This document shows, in pieces, positions 1 to 10,605 of a DNA stretch of 64,000 nt. The stretch lies in contig NC_088302.1 of NCBI RefSeq assembly GCF_032854445.1, forward strand, positions 55,964,237-56,028,236, in the 5' to 3' direction. Under the pieces are notes generated by a model. It did not search any database. It was not told the origin of the DNA and was given only the letters and a program-made list of their open reading frames with translations. Source of the DNA: Liolophura sinensis. Lineage: Eukaryota > Mollusca > Polyplacophora > Chitonida > Chitonidae. A program made the position numbers and the translations under genes. Each line of letters begins with the position of its first letter. Position 1 is the stretch's first letter.

Positions 1-1300
1 AACAAGAGCCGATTGTCACTTTTCATACCCAGAAATGATACATTTAATGCTGTTGACGTTCAAACAGACACAATGGTAATGTCTGAAAGCAAATAAACCA
101 CAAATAGGACAAATCTTAACGTGGCATATGAACAAAACTGAAATCACCGACTTACCATCTTGTCGAGTTTTGTTGATCTTCGAAACGAACTAAACCGCCC
201 GGATGTCTACGGCGGGCTTCGAAAAAGCTGAATCCTGATTGGTGGAAATCCAGCTGTCAGACCATCGAATGATCACTGTCGAGATGTCGGAAAAGCAGAC
301 AGCAAAGGTTTGAGAGAAAATTTAGACGATTTCTTATGGCCGTTATGTCATGAATGGAATTTAAATGCGATTAATTGATTGCTATGTAACAGTTGTTGTC
401 GGTAGTTAACTAGTTAAACTTGAATAAACAGGATCGTAACAAGTCACGACCAGCCCGCAAAGTCGAAGCGCACGTGGGCGCTTTGTCAGTTTTTCACACA
501 GTTGGTAGTTATGCAGTCGTCGGTTCACGCGGTGGGATTTTTAACACTGACTTGCAGCACACAGCTAAATAGCTGCGTGTAAACGATGTTTCAAAGTTTT
601 CAATGTTTACTGTGATGTGTTCACTCGAGATTATAATAGCATTTTAGTCATCTAATTAGATGACAGAATATTTTGGAAATAAAGAATAACAATTAATTAT
701 AGAGATAAATTTGAATTTGAATGGAAGAAAACTTATTACAGATGCGGAAAATCTCGCCAGATTATGAGTGTAACGCGTGGATATAGTACATAAGTCTGAA
801 AGGTTAGAGCGAGGAAACAGGACTGCTTGGCCTGGTGTCAGTAGAATGTGGCATGTCTGGTGTCTTCGTGGCTCCCTAAAGCTGTGATTACGTATAGTAT
901 CACCGCCCTGTCTTGATATATAAGCTTACCTTGAGCACCTCTGTACTTCCTGTTCTGGATCAACATAGGGCTGTGATGGTATATGTGATCACAGCCCTAC
1001 AAGGCTGGTGTCTTTGGTATGATACTTCAGTGGCGGCAGTGACTCGTCATCATCACATATATGACATTAAACGATACTCATTCATTCATTCAGTCGATCA
1101 TCACATTTTCATGCAGCTTCAAGGTTAACTTGATTTGGAATTAATAACCTGTGTGCAAATTGGATCATTGTTTTGCTTGAAATTCCTGTGTTGTATAAAT
1201 GATAATCTTTGAAATGATTGAGAATCCATCTACAGACTGGCGATGAAGCTTGTGATAACTTGGTCTATAACTAATTAATAATTATTGTATTATGTTGCAG
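1..1300. other. Upstream region of the NSDHL-like gene, no assignable exon
   Basis: No exon can be assigned with confidence. The first recognised NSDHL exon starts at 1301 in phase 0, so a start codon and a short N-terminal exon should lie here or further upstream. One weak candidate is ATG at 511 with a possible donor after 531, seven codons later, which cannot be verified. About 830-1110 holds a decayed SINE resembling the element at 10114-10445, recognised by a tail of ATGACATTAAACGATAC followed by CATTCATTCATT. Confidence 0.5.
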
Positions 1301-1459
1301 GGCAGGAAGTGTTTGGTGCTGGGAGGAGGGGGCTTCCTGGGACGTCATATGGTGGAACGGCTGCTGGACAGAGGCTATGATGTCTCCGTGTTTGACATGA
1401 GACAGACATTTGATGATGAACAGGTCCAGTTTTACTGTGGTGACCTTTGTAAGAAAGAG
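1301..1459 (+). CDS. NSDHL: NSDHL exon 1 of those recognised: Rossmann nucleotide-binding exon
   Basis: Acceptor TATGTTGCAG precedes 1301 and donor GTCAGT follows 1459. It encodes 53 codons in phase 0, including [12 protein letters not shown] (GxxGxxG nucleotide-binding loop) and FDMRQTF, ending in GDLCKKE. An in-frame ATG at 1292 lies in the intron end, across the acceptor, and is not the true start. Confidence 0.9.
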
Positions 1460-4400
1460 GTCAGTACTAATTAGTCTGTGTGTCACCTGTGTCAACAAAA
1501 ATAACCCACAAATGAATATATACAAATTAAGTAGATTTCAGAATATAGACTAGCACTTTGTCCACTAGGAATGACTTTAGAGAGATTGTGTTTCAAGCCA
1601 GCCAGTGTACAGTTTACAGAATGAGCTGAATGGCATCTGTTAGGTAATCTCTTGGTGCAATGGCTTACCCGCATGGCTACTCAATGTTTTCTTCACATAG
1701 GCTTTAGCCACGTGGATTTCAATGAAGTTCTACTGTTTGATACCAGTATCAGTGAGGAAAGAATATTAATACTTGTGCATGTAAAATCAAGTTCTTATGA
1801 AAAAGATGTTTACTGCAATGTACATGCAATAAGCATTGTAATACCCTTTGTGTTGAAAACACTGAAGCCATTTTTTAAGGGGTCATGTTCATATGTAGGA
1901 TGTTGTAAACATTGTATGCTTCCATTCATTTAAAGGTGTAAATATGTATTAGATGTGTTTGTTTCTGTTATGTTAATTCAGTTTTCTCCAGACTTACACT
2001 TTTACATTGTACTGTTTAATCTCGATTGCCCAGGACCTGCTGCCTGCCTTCAAGGACCAGGATGTTGTGTTTCACTGTGCTTCACCAGCTCCTTCCAGTA
2101 ACAACAAACAACTGTTTTATAAGGTTAACTACACAGGTACCAAGACGGTGATAGAGGCGTGTAAGGAGGCAGGTGTTAAGGTACTGTGCTGTTTGTCACA
2201 GATATCAGCAGTAAACTGGTCTTTTGATTGTATGGTGTGTATCTGCGTTATCTGTGTTATCTGTGTTATTTGTGTTATCTGTTTTATCTGCGTTATCTGT
2301 ATTATCTGCATTATCTGCCTGTTTTAAAGGATCATTGTGCTCTGTCTCACAGGATCAGCACAGGATCTTAACCTGTGTCACATGATCCTTGTTTTGGAGG
2401 GATCTTGTTGTGTCCTACTGTCTTATCAGATTTTACTTTGCAACTTGTGCTTGCGATGTTTACTCGCCACTACAGGAAATACAGGAAGTGTGCTTATATA
2501 ATGACACAACATAAGACATAATCGGAACATGGTCTTTGTATGCAGGATACTACAGATCTCATTTTATATATACTAAGTCTGGACACTGAACAGCGGCATT
2601 CAGTGTTGTTACCTTACACCTTACCCTAAAGGACTATACTTCATCTGATAGTGTGAATGTAGCCCACTGATTAGCTGAACAGTGTGAATGTAGCCCACTG
2701 ATTAGCTGAACAGTGTGAATGTAGCCCACTGATTAGCTGAACAGTGTGAATGCAGCCCACTGATTAGCTGAACAGTGTGAATGTAGCCCACTGATTAACT
2801 GAACAGTGTGAATGTAGCCCACTGATTAGCTGAACTGGATGAGGATGAACATTTTGGGAAGCCAACCACCATCAGCCTACAAACAGGCGATTATGTGGTT
2901 CAAAAGATTTGTTTATTTATTTACTTGTATTTGATTAGTGTACTTGTATTTGATTTTGGTTCAAAAGATTTGTTTATTTATTTACTTACATTTGATTAGT
3001 ATTTAATGCCATTGTCAAGAGTTTTCAGTTAAATGAATGTAGTCGGATTTATGGGTGGAAGGAAGGAAATGGAATCTCCGGAGTAAGACAGCATTCTTCT
3101 CCAGATACTTGAGAACCCTCCACAGTGGAACCAGCAAGAGTCGAGCTCAAGCCTGGTACTGTGATATTCGCCAGGCTCTTATTTACAGCATTTGGGGGCC
3201 TCCATGGCTCAGTCGGTTAAAGTGTTAGTGCAGCGCAATGACCCAGGAGTTTCTCACCAATGCGGCCGCTGTGAGTTCAAGTCCAGCTCATGCTGGCTTC
3301 CTCTCCGGCCGTACGTGAGAAGGTCTGTCAGCAACCTGCAGATGGTCGTAGGTTTCTCCTGGGCTCTGCCCGGTTTTCACCCACCATAATGCTGGCCGCC
3401 GCCGCATAAGTGAAATATTCTTGAGTACAGCGTAAAACACCAATCAAATAAATAAATAAATATTTACAGCATTTACCTGTAACACTGTACCTGAAAGAGT
3501 CAGCAGGGAATTCTCAACAGTGTTATGGACATACCTGTCATTGTGTTCCTTATTACCCTATTATAGCATTCACTTAGGAGCCTTTAACCAATGCGGTCAC
3601 TGTGAGATCAATTCCAGCTCATGTTGGCTTCCCCGCCTGCCATATGTGAGAAGGTCTGTCAGCAACCTGTGGATGGCCATGGGTTTCCTCCAGTCTCTGC
3701 CCATTTTCGTCCAGACATAATGCTGGCCACTGTCATATAAGTGAAATCTTCTTGAGAACGGCGTAAAACACCAATCAATAAACATCTCAGCATTCATGCT
3801 GTTTACAAGGCATCATATACATGTAGGCCATAGCATGATGACACCTGCCAGAGTGAAGTATATGTACGTGCAATAGTAGAGTCATTTGATTTGCCCAGAT
3901 TAGTAGTACACGCCCAAAAAAGGGTTTTACGCAGGCAGTTTCTTGTACATAGGTTTACAGTTAGATCAAGTGAGTGTAGTTATGTTTGTTGTTGACAGAG
4001 ACTAGTGTTAACGAGCAGTGCCAGTGTGGTGTACCAGGGAACTGACTTGAAGAATGGAACAGAAGAGTTGCCGTATGCTGGGAAACCCATTGATTACTAC
4101 ACAGAAACAAAGATTTTACAGGAGAAGGTAAGTATCATGCAGTTCCCTTAATGAGGCAATACCGTAGCTGACCCTTCTTCTGCCAGTGATTGGTCAGTGT
4201 ATGTGTTATGAGAATTGGATTGTCTTGGCAGCAAAAGGGTTAAACAAGGTTAAGAAATTTGATATATTTTATTTAATAGACAAGAGGGAAGTTCTGCCAG
4301 CAACAGTTCTGTCAGATGGTCATAGGTTTCTCCTGGGCTCTGCCCAGTTTCCTCTCACCATAATGCTGGCCGTTATCGTATAAGAATATTCTCATATACA

Positions 4401-7400
4401 GTGTAAAACATCAATAAAATAAAAAAGTAAATAAATTTGATACAAAGTTACTGGAGATTAAAGGACTGAACATCTATAATACCTCATTTAGCTCATATAT
4501 TGACATGGTGTACACAGACACATAATTGGCAAAGAAATGTGTACAGACACATAATTGGCAAAGAAATGAATTTGTTCTTGTTATAAAGTGAAGGTCCTTT
4601 GAATACTGAAACATGCTGTTGTAACCTACCTGCCAGTAGGACAGCATATATGAACGGTTGCAATCAAAGCACAACCGAGATACATATTTTGTTATCGACA
4701 ACGGATATTCTAGCTTGATACACGATTTGATTACTGATTTCACTCAGTCGCCTAGAACATACCTTGCGTCTTTCCAGCATCATGGAAAACTGTAGACTGC
4801 TTCTCTTTGCATGATTCTGTCCTATTTTTGTACTTTATATACTTCCTTCGTCATTTTGGGAACTGGCCTTGTGATTATTGACCTGGAACATCCCCAATCA
4901 CAACTGGTATACGAATGTCTGTTTTGCCACATAGATTCAGTAAGGTACTTTGTTTCTGTTGTAGGAAGTGTTAGCCGCAACCTGTGAGGACCTGTTTACA
5001 GTAGCAATCCGACCCCATGGGATATTTGGACCCCGGGACCCTCAGCTTTTACCTACAGCAGTGAATCTCTCCCAGCAAGGGAAGTTCAAGGTCATCATAG
5101 GGTACGAGGATTGAATGCCTTTATGTTGTTGTGACTGTATGACCTCACAAAGCTCAGCTTTTCCTGCCACAATACCATGTTCAACCCAAAGTTTTCTGAC
5201 ATTTCAGTTGTCATAAACTCAAATGCCTGTCGAAAGGTTAATGTCTGTTATTATATTTAAAACTTGCTTTCTTGTAACAAACTATATTAACACAAAATCA
5301 GTCACCATACCGTCCTAGTGTGCAGTTTCACTGGCTGACAGCTCCAGTTGAGAGACAGTAAATGTAGATGATGATGCCTTAAGGAACAAGGGAGATAACT
5401 TGGCCTGGATCCTGATGTAGTCAGTGTGCTTAGTAATTTGTAAATAATGGTGGTGTACATTTCCTCTGTACTATAATAGCCCTGTTTCTTCCAAGAAGCA
5501 AGGAGTCAGATATGCTGTAATCAATTAACTGCTTATTGTATGACTGCCAAATGATTTTTTTTTTTTTTTTGGATTGGTGTTTTACGCCGTACTCAAGAAT
5601 ATTTCACTTATACAACGGCGGCCAGCATTATGGTGGGTGGAAACCGGGCACAGCCCGGCGGAAACCCACGACCATCTGCAGGTTGCTGGCAGACCTTCCC
5701 ACTTACGGCCGGAGAGGAAGCCAGCATGAGCTGGACTTGAACTCACAGCGACCGCATTGGTGAGAGGCTTCTGGGTCATTACGCTGCACTAGCGCGCTAA
5801 CCGACTGCCAAATGAAGCTGACCACCATAAATATTCCTGAGTGTGTCAAAGAAATACCTTTTTCTTTATATTTTCCTTACAGTGATGGTAAAAACCTTGT
5901 GGACTTCACCCATGTGTACAACGTAGTAGAGGGACACATCCTGGCAGCAGAACACCTATACAACAGCTCTGTGGTATGTGGACAGGTAAGTCACAGTGAT
6001 GGTAAGGGGACTTCACCCATGTGTACAACGTGGAAGAGGGTCACATCCTGGCAGCAGAACACCTATACAACAGCTCTGTGGTGTGTGGACAGGTAAGTCA
6101 CAGTGATGGTAAGGTGACTTCACCCATGTGTACAACGTGGAAGAGGGTCACATCGTGGCAGCAGAACACCCGTCCCACATTTTTGTGGTGTGTGGATAGG
6201 TAAGTCACAGTGATGGTAAGGTGACTTCACCTATGTGTACAACGTAGTAGAGGGTCACATCCTGGCAGCAAACCACATGTACAACAGCTGTGTGGTGTGT
6301 GGACAGGTAAGTCATGTCACAGTGATGGTAAGGTGACTTCACCCATGTGTACAACGTAGTAGAGGGACACATGCTGACAGCAGAACACCCGTACAACAGC
6401 TGTGTGGTGTGTGGACAGGTAAGTCATGTCACAGTGATGGTAAGGTGACTTCACCCATTTGTACAACGTGGAAGAGGGTCACATCGTGGCAGCAGAACAC
6501 CCGTCCCACATTTTTGTGGTGTGTGGACAGGTAAGTCATGTCACAGTGATGGTAAGGTGACTTCACCCATGTGTACAACGTAGTAGAGGGACACATGGTG
6601 ACAGCAAACCACATGTACAACAGCTGTGTGGGGTGTGAACAGGTAAGTCATGTCACAGTGATGGTAAGGTGACTTCACCCATGTGTACAACGTAGTAGAG
6701 GGACATATGCTGACAGCAGAACACCTGTACAACAGCTGTATGGTGTGTCGACAGGTAAGTCATGTCACAGTGATGGTAAGGTGACTTCACCCATGTGTAC
6801 AACGTAGTAGAGGGACACATGCTGACAGCAGAACACCCGTACAACAGCTGTGTGGTGTGTGGACAGGTAAGTCATGTCACAGTGATGGTAAGGTGACTTC
6901 ACCCATGTGTACAACGTGGAAGAGGGTCACATCGTGGCAGCAGAACACCTATACAACAGCTGTGTGGTGTGTGGACAGGTAAGTCATGTCACAGTGATGG
7001 TAAGGTGACTTCACCCATGTGTACAACGTAGTAGAGGGACACATGCTGACAGCAGAACACCCGTACAACAGCTGTATGGTGTGTGGACAGGTAAGTCATG
7101 TCACAGTGATGGTAAGGTGACTTCGCCCATGTGTGGTGTAAGAGCAGGTAAGTCAGGTCACAAATTCATCACTGATAATTAGTTCGTTATTGTTTGTTAT
7201 TGTTATTGAAAGTTAGTGATGTCAGGTGCTGTTAACAGCTTTCTACTGACCAGTGAACAGACTTCTTTGAACTTATCAATGGTGGGGTTGTCTATAACCT
7301 AAGTTCAGAGATTCTGTTTCTCTCCCTGCACAGGGACAACTAGACCCCGATTCGGGTTCACCATTGTTGTTATGTAATACAGGTGTACCTTACCCATTTC

Positions 7401-8024
7401 CTAACTATACTGACCCCTGGCATTATGGAGTTTTGCAGTGAATGAAGATGTTTTTGTTTCCTCTTTTCTAAGTTAGAGATTCTTGTACATTTTCAGAAGT
7501 TTTTGAGCTCAGCTATGTTTCCCTGTAACAGGTTTTCTATAAAGCAGTATCTTGTGGGCGAAATGTTTTTTTGCAAGATGTCATCCATTAAGTCATTAAA
7601 CTTCTACAAATGTAATGGATATCCTAGCGTATATGTGTTACATAAAAATAACAATATAGCGGTATACTTTTGTTTTCGTCCACAGGCTTACAACATTACC
7701 AATGATGAGCCTGTATATTTCTGGACTTTCCTGACACGACTGTTGGTTGATTTGGGATATCGGCCTCCTAAATACCACATCCCTTTCTTCCTTTTGTTTT
7801 ACGTGGCCTTGATCTTACAGTTTGTGTGCAATCTTCTAAGACCCATCAAGGACATAAATCTGTCCTTCTCTCCCATGAAGGTCGCCCTGGCGGGAACTTT
7901 CCACTACTACAGTTGTGAGAAGGCAAAGAGAGACTTTCAGTACAAACCTGTGGTTAGCTTAGAGGAAGGCATAAGAATGACTGTCAAAAGTTTTGAACAT
8001 CTACGAAATCCAAATACATCGTAG
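1301..8024 (+). CDS. NSDHL: NSDHL-like sterol-4-alpha-carboxylate 3-dehydrogenase, decarboxylating (six exons, N-terminus missing)
   Basis: Spliced coding sequence 1301-1459, 2034-2180, 3999-4127, 4965-5101, 5883-5985, 7686-8024, all with GT-AG borders and matching phases, giving about 337 residues. The family is 3-beta-hydroxysteroid dehydrogenase type extended SDR; NSDHL uses NAD(P)+ to oxidise and decarboxylate the 4-alpha-carboxysterol during sterol C4 demethylation at the ER and lipid droplets. Seen in the sequence: a Rossmann GGGGFLGRH nucleotide-binding loop near the start, the LTSSAS catalytic-serine region, the YYTETK active site (YxxxK), the conserved [15 protein letters not shown] segment, the KNLVDFTHV segment, and a C-terminal hydrophobic stretch ([20 protein letters not shown]) typical of the membrane anchor. 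The order and length match vertebrate NSDHL (about 370 aa) except for the missing first residues. The intron after exon 5 carries an amplified copy series of exon 5. Confidence 0.94.
2034..2180 (+). CDS. NSDHL: NSDHL exon 2
   Basis: 49 codons in phase 0 between acceptor TTGCCCAG and donor GTACTG. It encodes [15 protein letters not shown] and [19 protein letters not shown], typical of the SDR segment that follows the nucleotide-binding loop in NSDHL. Confidence 0.92.
2238..2326. repeat. 9-bp tandem repeat (TGTGTTATC type)
   Basis: About ten imperfect copies of a nonamer TCTGTGTTA. Read forward it gives an ICVICV pattern that simply reflects the 9-bp period and is not evidence of coding. Confidence 0.8.
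2646..2836. repeat. 31-bp minisatellite, six copies
   Basis: The unit contains GTGTGAATGTAGCCCACTG followed by ATTAGCTGAACA. Copies differ by only a few substitutions, which suggests recent expansion. It lies inside NSDHL intron 2. Confidence 0.85.
3194..3460 (+). mobile_element. Full-length tRNA-derived SINE (family A) with 14-bp target-site duplication
   Basis: The head carries pol III boxes: A box TGGCTCAGTCGG near 3207 and B box GTTCAAGTCC near 3275. The body contains CCGGCCGTACGTGAGAAGG, CACCATAATGCTGGCCGCC and a tail AATATTCTTGAGTACAGCG with CACCAATCAAATAAATAAA. Perfect 14-bp direct repeats TATTTACAGCATTT flank it at 3180-3193 and 3461-3474. At least nine further, mostly truncated, copies of this family lie in the window. 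Confidence 0.92.
3575..3782 (+). mobile_element. 5'-truncated SINE family A copy
   Basis: Matches the body of the 3194-3460 element from the B-box region (CAATGCGGTCACTGTGAG) to the tail (CTTGAGAACGGCG, AAAACACCAATCAATAAA). It is more diverged, so probably older. Confidence 0.85.
3999..4127 (+). CDS. NSDHL: NSDHL exon 3: catalytic exon
   Basis: 43 codons in phase 0, acceptor GTTGTTGACAG and donor GTAAGT. It encodes [13 protein letters not shown], which carries the catalytic Ser region, [10 protein letters not shown] and [13 protein letters not shown] with the YxxxK pair. Confidence 0.94.
4285..4425 (+). mobile_element. SINE family A 3' fragment
   Basis: Retains CTGTCAGATGGTCATAGG, GGGCTCTGCCCAG, CACCATAATGCTGGCCG and an A-rich AAAACATCAATAAAATAAAA tail. 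The tRNA-like head is missing. Confidence 0.75.
4468..4964. other. NSDHL intron 3, remaining part
   Basis: Apart from a two-copy 29-bp repeat containing CAGACACATAATTGGCAAAG at about 4514-4568, nothing recognisable is seen. Confidence 0.5.
4965..5101 (+). CDS. NSDHL: NSDHL exon 4
   Basis: 137 bp, entering in phase 0 and ending after two bases of a Gly codon. Acceptor TTCTGTTGTAG, donor GTACGA. It encodes [17 protein letters not shown], one of the most conserved NSDHL segments, and KFKVIIG. Confidence 0.92.
5102..5554. other. NSDHL intron 4, unique part
   Basis: Ordinary intronic sequence with a poly-T run at about 5556-5570 that is the tail of the SINE that follows. No exon or other signal is seen. 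Confidence 0.5.
5555..5802 (-). mobile_element. SINE family A, inverted, with 13-bp target-site duplication
   Basis: Read on the minus strand it carries the tRNA-like head with B-box complement TGGACTTGAACTC, the CCGTAAGTGGGAAGG body and an A-rich tail (poly-T at 5556-5570 on the plus strand). Direct repeats GACTGCCAAATGA at 5542-5554 and 5803-5815 flank it. The head is shortened by some 15 bases compared with other copies. It sits only 68 bp upstream of NSDHL exon 5. Confidence 0.9.
5883..5985 (+). CDS. NSDHL: NSDHL exon 5
   Basis: 103 bp, entering with the last base of a Gly codon and leaving in phase 0. Acceptor TATTTTCCTTACAG has a good pyrimidine tract; donor GTAAGT. It encodes [17 protein letters not shown] and [10 protein letters not shown]. 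This exon with its donor is the founder of the tandem array that follows. Confidence 0.93.
5986..7150 (+). repeat. About 107-112-bp tandem array derived from NSDHL exon 5 and its 5' splice site
   Basis: About ten near-identical units plus a truncated last one. Each repeats most of exon 5 (ACTTCACCCATGTGTACAAC, GAGGGTCACAT, CAGCAGAACACC) and ends in GGACAG|GTAAGTCA, an intact strong donor. All copies share a 7-bp deletion against the real exon (GGTAAAAACCTTGTGGAC became GGTAAGGTGAC), which shifts the frame, so they cannot replace exon 5. Copies have only a CACAG before the exon-like part and lack the pyrimidine tract of the true acceptor. The real donor at 5986 is therefore followed by about eleven tandem decoy donors. 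Confidence 0.93.
7151..7685. other. NSDHL intron 5, unique 3' part
   Basis: Non-repetitive sequence between the exon-derived array and exon 6. No further signal apart from the acceptor TTTTCGTCCACAG at its end. Confidence 0.55.
7686..8024 (+). CDS. NSDHL: NSDHL exon 6: C-terminal exon and stop
   Basis: 113 codons including the TAG stop at 8022-8024. It encodes [15 protein letters not shown], the hydrophobic [20 protein letters not shown] segment, [19 protein letters not shown] and the C-terminus [13 protein letters not shown]. No C-terminal KKxx retention signal is visible. Confidence 0.94.
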   Translation, partial: AYNITNDEPVYFWTFLTRLLVDLGYRPPKYHIPFFLLFYVALILQFVCNLLRPIKDINLSFSPMKVALAGTFHYYSCEKAKRDFQYKPVVSLEEGIRMTVKSFEHLRNPNTS

Positions 8025-9010
8025 ACTGTATAAAAATTTTTCCATATTATTTTACATGTAAATTTATGACGGCTACACAATATCATATTTTTTTTATGAA
8101 TTATGTATTTATGACTTATTTATATGATGGTTTCCAGGAAATGTACATGTAATAATATGCTATTTTCATGTAACGTGTTATTTTTTTTTTATTAAACTCC
8201 TTAATTTGCATGATCAATCTCCTGATTGTGCCAAAGTCATTCATCATGCAAGAATGTTGTAAATTGAAACTGAATGGGGAATCAACAAGAAAAAAATTAC
8301 AAAAAAAAATTCAGATATGCTCTACGTCTGTATCTGAACAAGTCTCTTTCTAATCACGTGAACAACATGTAAAGGCCTTGCCTTAGTTCATGTTTGTTGT
8401 TTGAATGAAATTTCAATGTAGGCATATGTCAGGATATTTATTTATTCATTTGATCATGACGTGTTTTACACTACTCATTTGGAGCTCAAATTAAGCTTTG
8501 GTATTGTAAGAAATTCAGACAAGTGACCTTGAACCATGTATCGGGTTTCAACTACTCTAAGTACACAGCTACTTAGGTATGTATTCAATCATATTTAAAA
8601 GCAACTTTCCATTGTATCAAATTATCTGCTATTTGCTTCTTCCCTAAATTGCCACTATGAATTTCATAGAATGGAAACATATTTGAACATTCCTTCTACA
8701 GGAGTAAGTCATTTGTGTGAACCAGTGTGTTAATTAGCGTATCTGAGTTAATGACTAATGCTGTACTGACAGTCATTCATTTTACACCTGTTCTCTATCT
8801 GTGATTTACATCTGTTCTCTATCTGGATTTACATCTGTTCTCTATCTGGATTTCACAAAGTGAACCCTCTGTACATTTGTAATGAAGTGTCACAGATGAA
8901 AATTCTCTTTGTATTTGTAAAGAGGGCCTTGGCATATTTGCAGGTTGAGCCAAGCCATTGTAGGCTAGATTTTCAATATTCATGTGAAATAAAAGTGTAT
9001 TTTTAACTTT
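8025..9010 (+). other. Probable NSDHL 3' UTR
   Basis: AT-rich sequence after the stop codon. A 23-bp repeat of ACATCTGTTCTCTATCTGGA (three copies) lies at about 8785-8857. A canonical AATAAA at 8988-8993 followed by a T-rich stretch is the best polyadenylation candidate; ATTAAA at about 8191 and AATAAA at 9412-9417 are alternatives. Confidence 0.55.
8988..8993 (+). terminator. Candidate polyadenylation signal for NSDHL
   Basis: AATAAA followed within about 30 bases by TTTTTAACTTTTGTATTTTC. It lies 964 bases past the stop; usage cannot be confirmed from the sequence. Confidence 0.45.
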
Positions 9011-10110
9011 TGTATTTTCTTCTATTGACTGTTCTAATGTTTAGGAACTGGAAGTTATTAAAATCTTTACCATCCATCTTGTTCTACACATGTCGGCACA
9101 CAAAATTTTTGAGCTTCCGGAAGTATCAGACATTAAACATCTTGTGAATTTCCGCCAGCCATCTGTTAACGGCATACGACTATTCAGATTCCTAAGCAAT
9201 CTGTCTGATAGGACACAAATTGTCCAGTAGCAGTGGGGCCATTAATGGGGACAAAATTGTTGAGATCACCTTGTCTCCAGCACACAATTTATCAGGATTG
9301 ACTACTGTATGTTTGACAGTACATCAGTAAAACTGCACATAAATCTGTTTGAAAGTTTGTTTGAATTCTTTGTCAGTTTTATTTTGTACCAGAATTGAAC
9401 ACTGTCCATTCAATAAATCTTCCCTTTTTGAAGAATGTTTGTGACAACTTTACCATCAGTACAAATAGTTTGACAGAAGAGAATCTGCCAATTGAATTGG
9501 TTTTGGTTCTTCGCAGTAAAACATAGCTTGTTTACAGCATATTTTTTTTTATCAGTAATGGTATGTGTCAGTATATTGACGCCAACCATGAAAAAGGTGG
9601 ATGTTCATTGATGAATGTTCATTTGTTATTGAAACCTATTTAGATGATTACTGAAGTGCGAAAAAAGATATTCCTATCATTCCAGAGGTGGAAAGGCGAA
9701 GAAAAGGGACGCGCGTTTTAATAGGCCTGTGGGTGATCCATTCACCGAGGAGTATAACAATCCTATTCTAGTTCTGGTTTGGTAGAAGTACAAACATGGT
9801 CAAGAATCACAACCAAAAGTACTAGAACATTGAATTGTTGTTGTAACTGCAAACTTTACTGCATGTTAAACCACTGAGTGCAGGAGAACTACATTCGATC
9901 TAGTCCCAGCTTGGACGTGCTTTACCATCTCTGCACACCTCTCCATGTTAAAATAGTTATTTCATTTTTGTGTTATGAACTTGGCCATGACGTATGAAGT
10001 CATTGACGGAGGAACCCAAAGTGCACAGAGTAAGTCACAGACATGGGGCAAATTACAAAGAATATTTCTGGTGTGCCATTCAGCATATCAGTAATCGGTC
10101 ATCTCCAAGA
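9011..10110. other. Intergenic region between NSDHL and COMMD8
   Basis: No gene, RNA or clear repeat is seen. It lies between two tail-to-tail genes. Confidence 0.5.
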
Positions 10111-10113
10111 TCA

Positions 10114-10445
10114 CGATGGCTTCAGTGGCCTAATGGTTAGACAGCCTCCGAAGTCGGGAGATCAAAGACTTCAAAAATGGTACTTGTTGCTGCCTCTCTT
10201 GGCGATCAGCACTGAGAGATTTGAGCAAGTAAACATGACTGGTTGGTCAGGTGCCAGTATAATGTGACTGGGTGGGGTGTCATGTCTGGTGTCTTCAGCA
10301 TTACACTTCCGTGGTGGTAGCACTTTGGCAGCATGGACTCGCTCTGCCACAAGAAGACAGTATATGTACACACACCCAATGACTCCTCATCATATGACTG
10401 AAAAATTGTGAAGTATGATGTTAAACTCCAAGCATTCATTCATTT
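10114..10445 (+). mobile_element. tRNA-derived SINE, family C
   Basis: The head GATGGCTTCAGTGGCCTAAT, GGTTAGACAG and GGGAGATCAAAGACTTC resembles pol III A and B boxes. The tail CATATGACTGAAAAATTGTG, GATGTTAAACTCCAAGC and CATTCATTCATT is shared with family B, so the two families appear to share a 3' end but have different heads. Confidence 0.75.
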
Positions 10446-10529
10446 ATTCATTCTTCAAGATCACAGAGAATGATGAAAGCTTCAAGATTGCCTATCCAAG
10501 ATTAAGACAGAACTCATGGCTTGGATTTA

Positions 10530-10605
10530 TTTATTTATTTATTTGACTGGTGTTTTACGCCGTACTCAAGAATATTTCACTTATGTGACGGCGGCCAGCA
10601 GGTGG
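10530..10605 (-). mobile_element. SINE family A 3' fragment
   Basis: TTTATTTATTTATTTGACTG, TTTTACGCCGTACTCAAGAA and TTTCACTTATGTGACGGCGG match the inverted tail of family A; the remainder is absent. Confidence 0.8.

Larger units (their letters stand above)
2181..3998. other. NSDHL intron 2: two minisatellites and two SINE copies
   Basis: The intron holds a 9-bp TGTGTTATC-like repeat at about 2238-2326, a 31-bp repeat at about 2646-2836, a full-length SINE with target-site duplication at 3194-3460 and a truncated SINE at about 3575-3782. The remaining sequence shows nothing recognisable. Confidence 0.75.

Noticed and set aside
511-531. Candidate first NSDHL coding exon ATG CAG TCG TCG ... with donor GTGGGA
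   Set aside because: Only seven codons, a weak donor, and no similarity to NSDHL N-termini; left unassigned.
7503-7685. Longer form of NSDHL exon 6 starting at the in-frame ATG at 7503
   Set aside because: The frame is open but the acceptor TTCGTCCACAG at 7685 fits the phase of exon 5 and the protein family starts exactly at AYNITNDEP.
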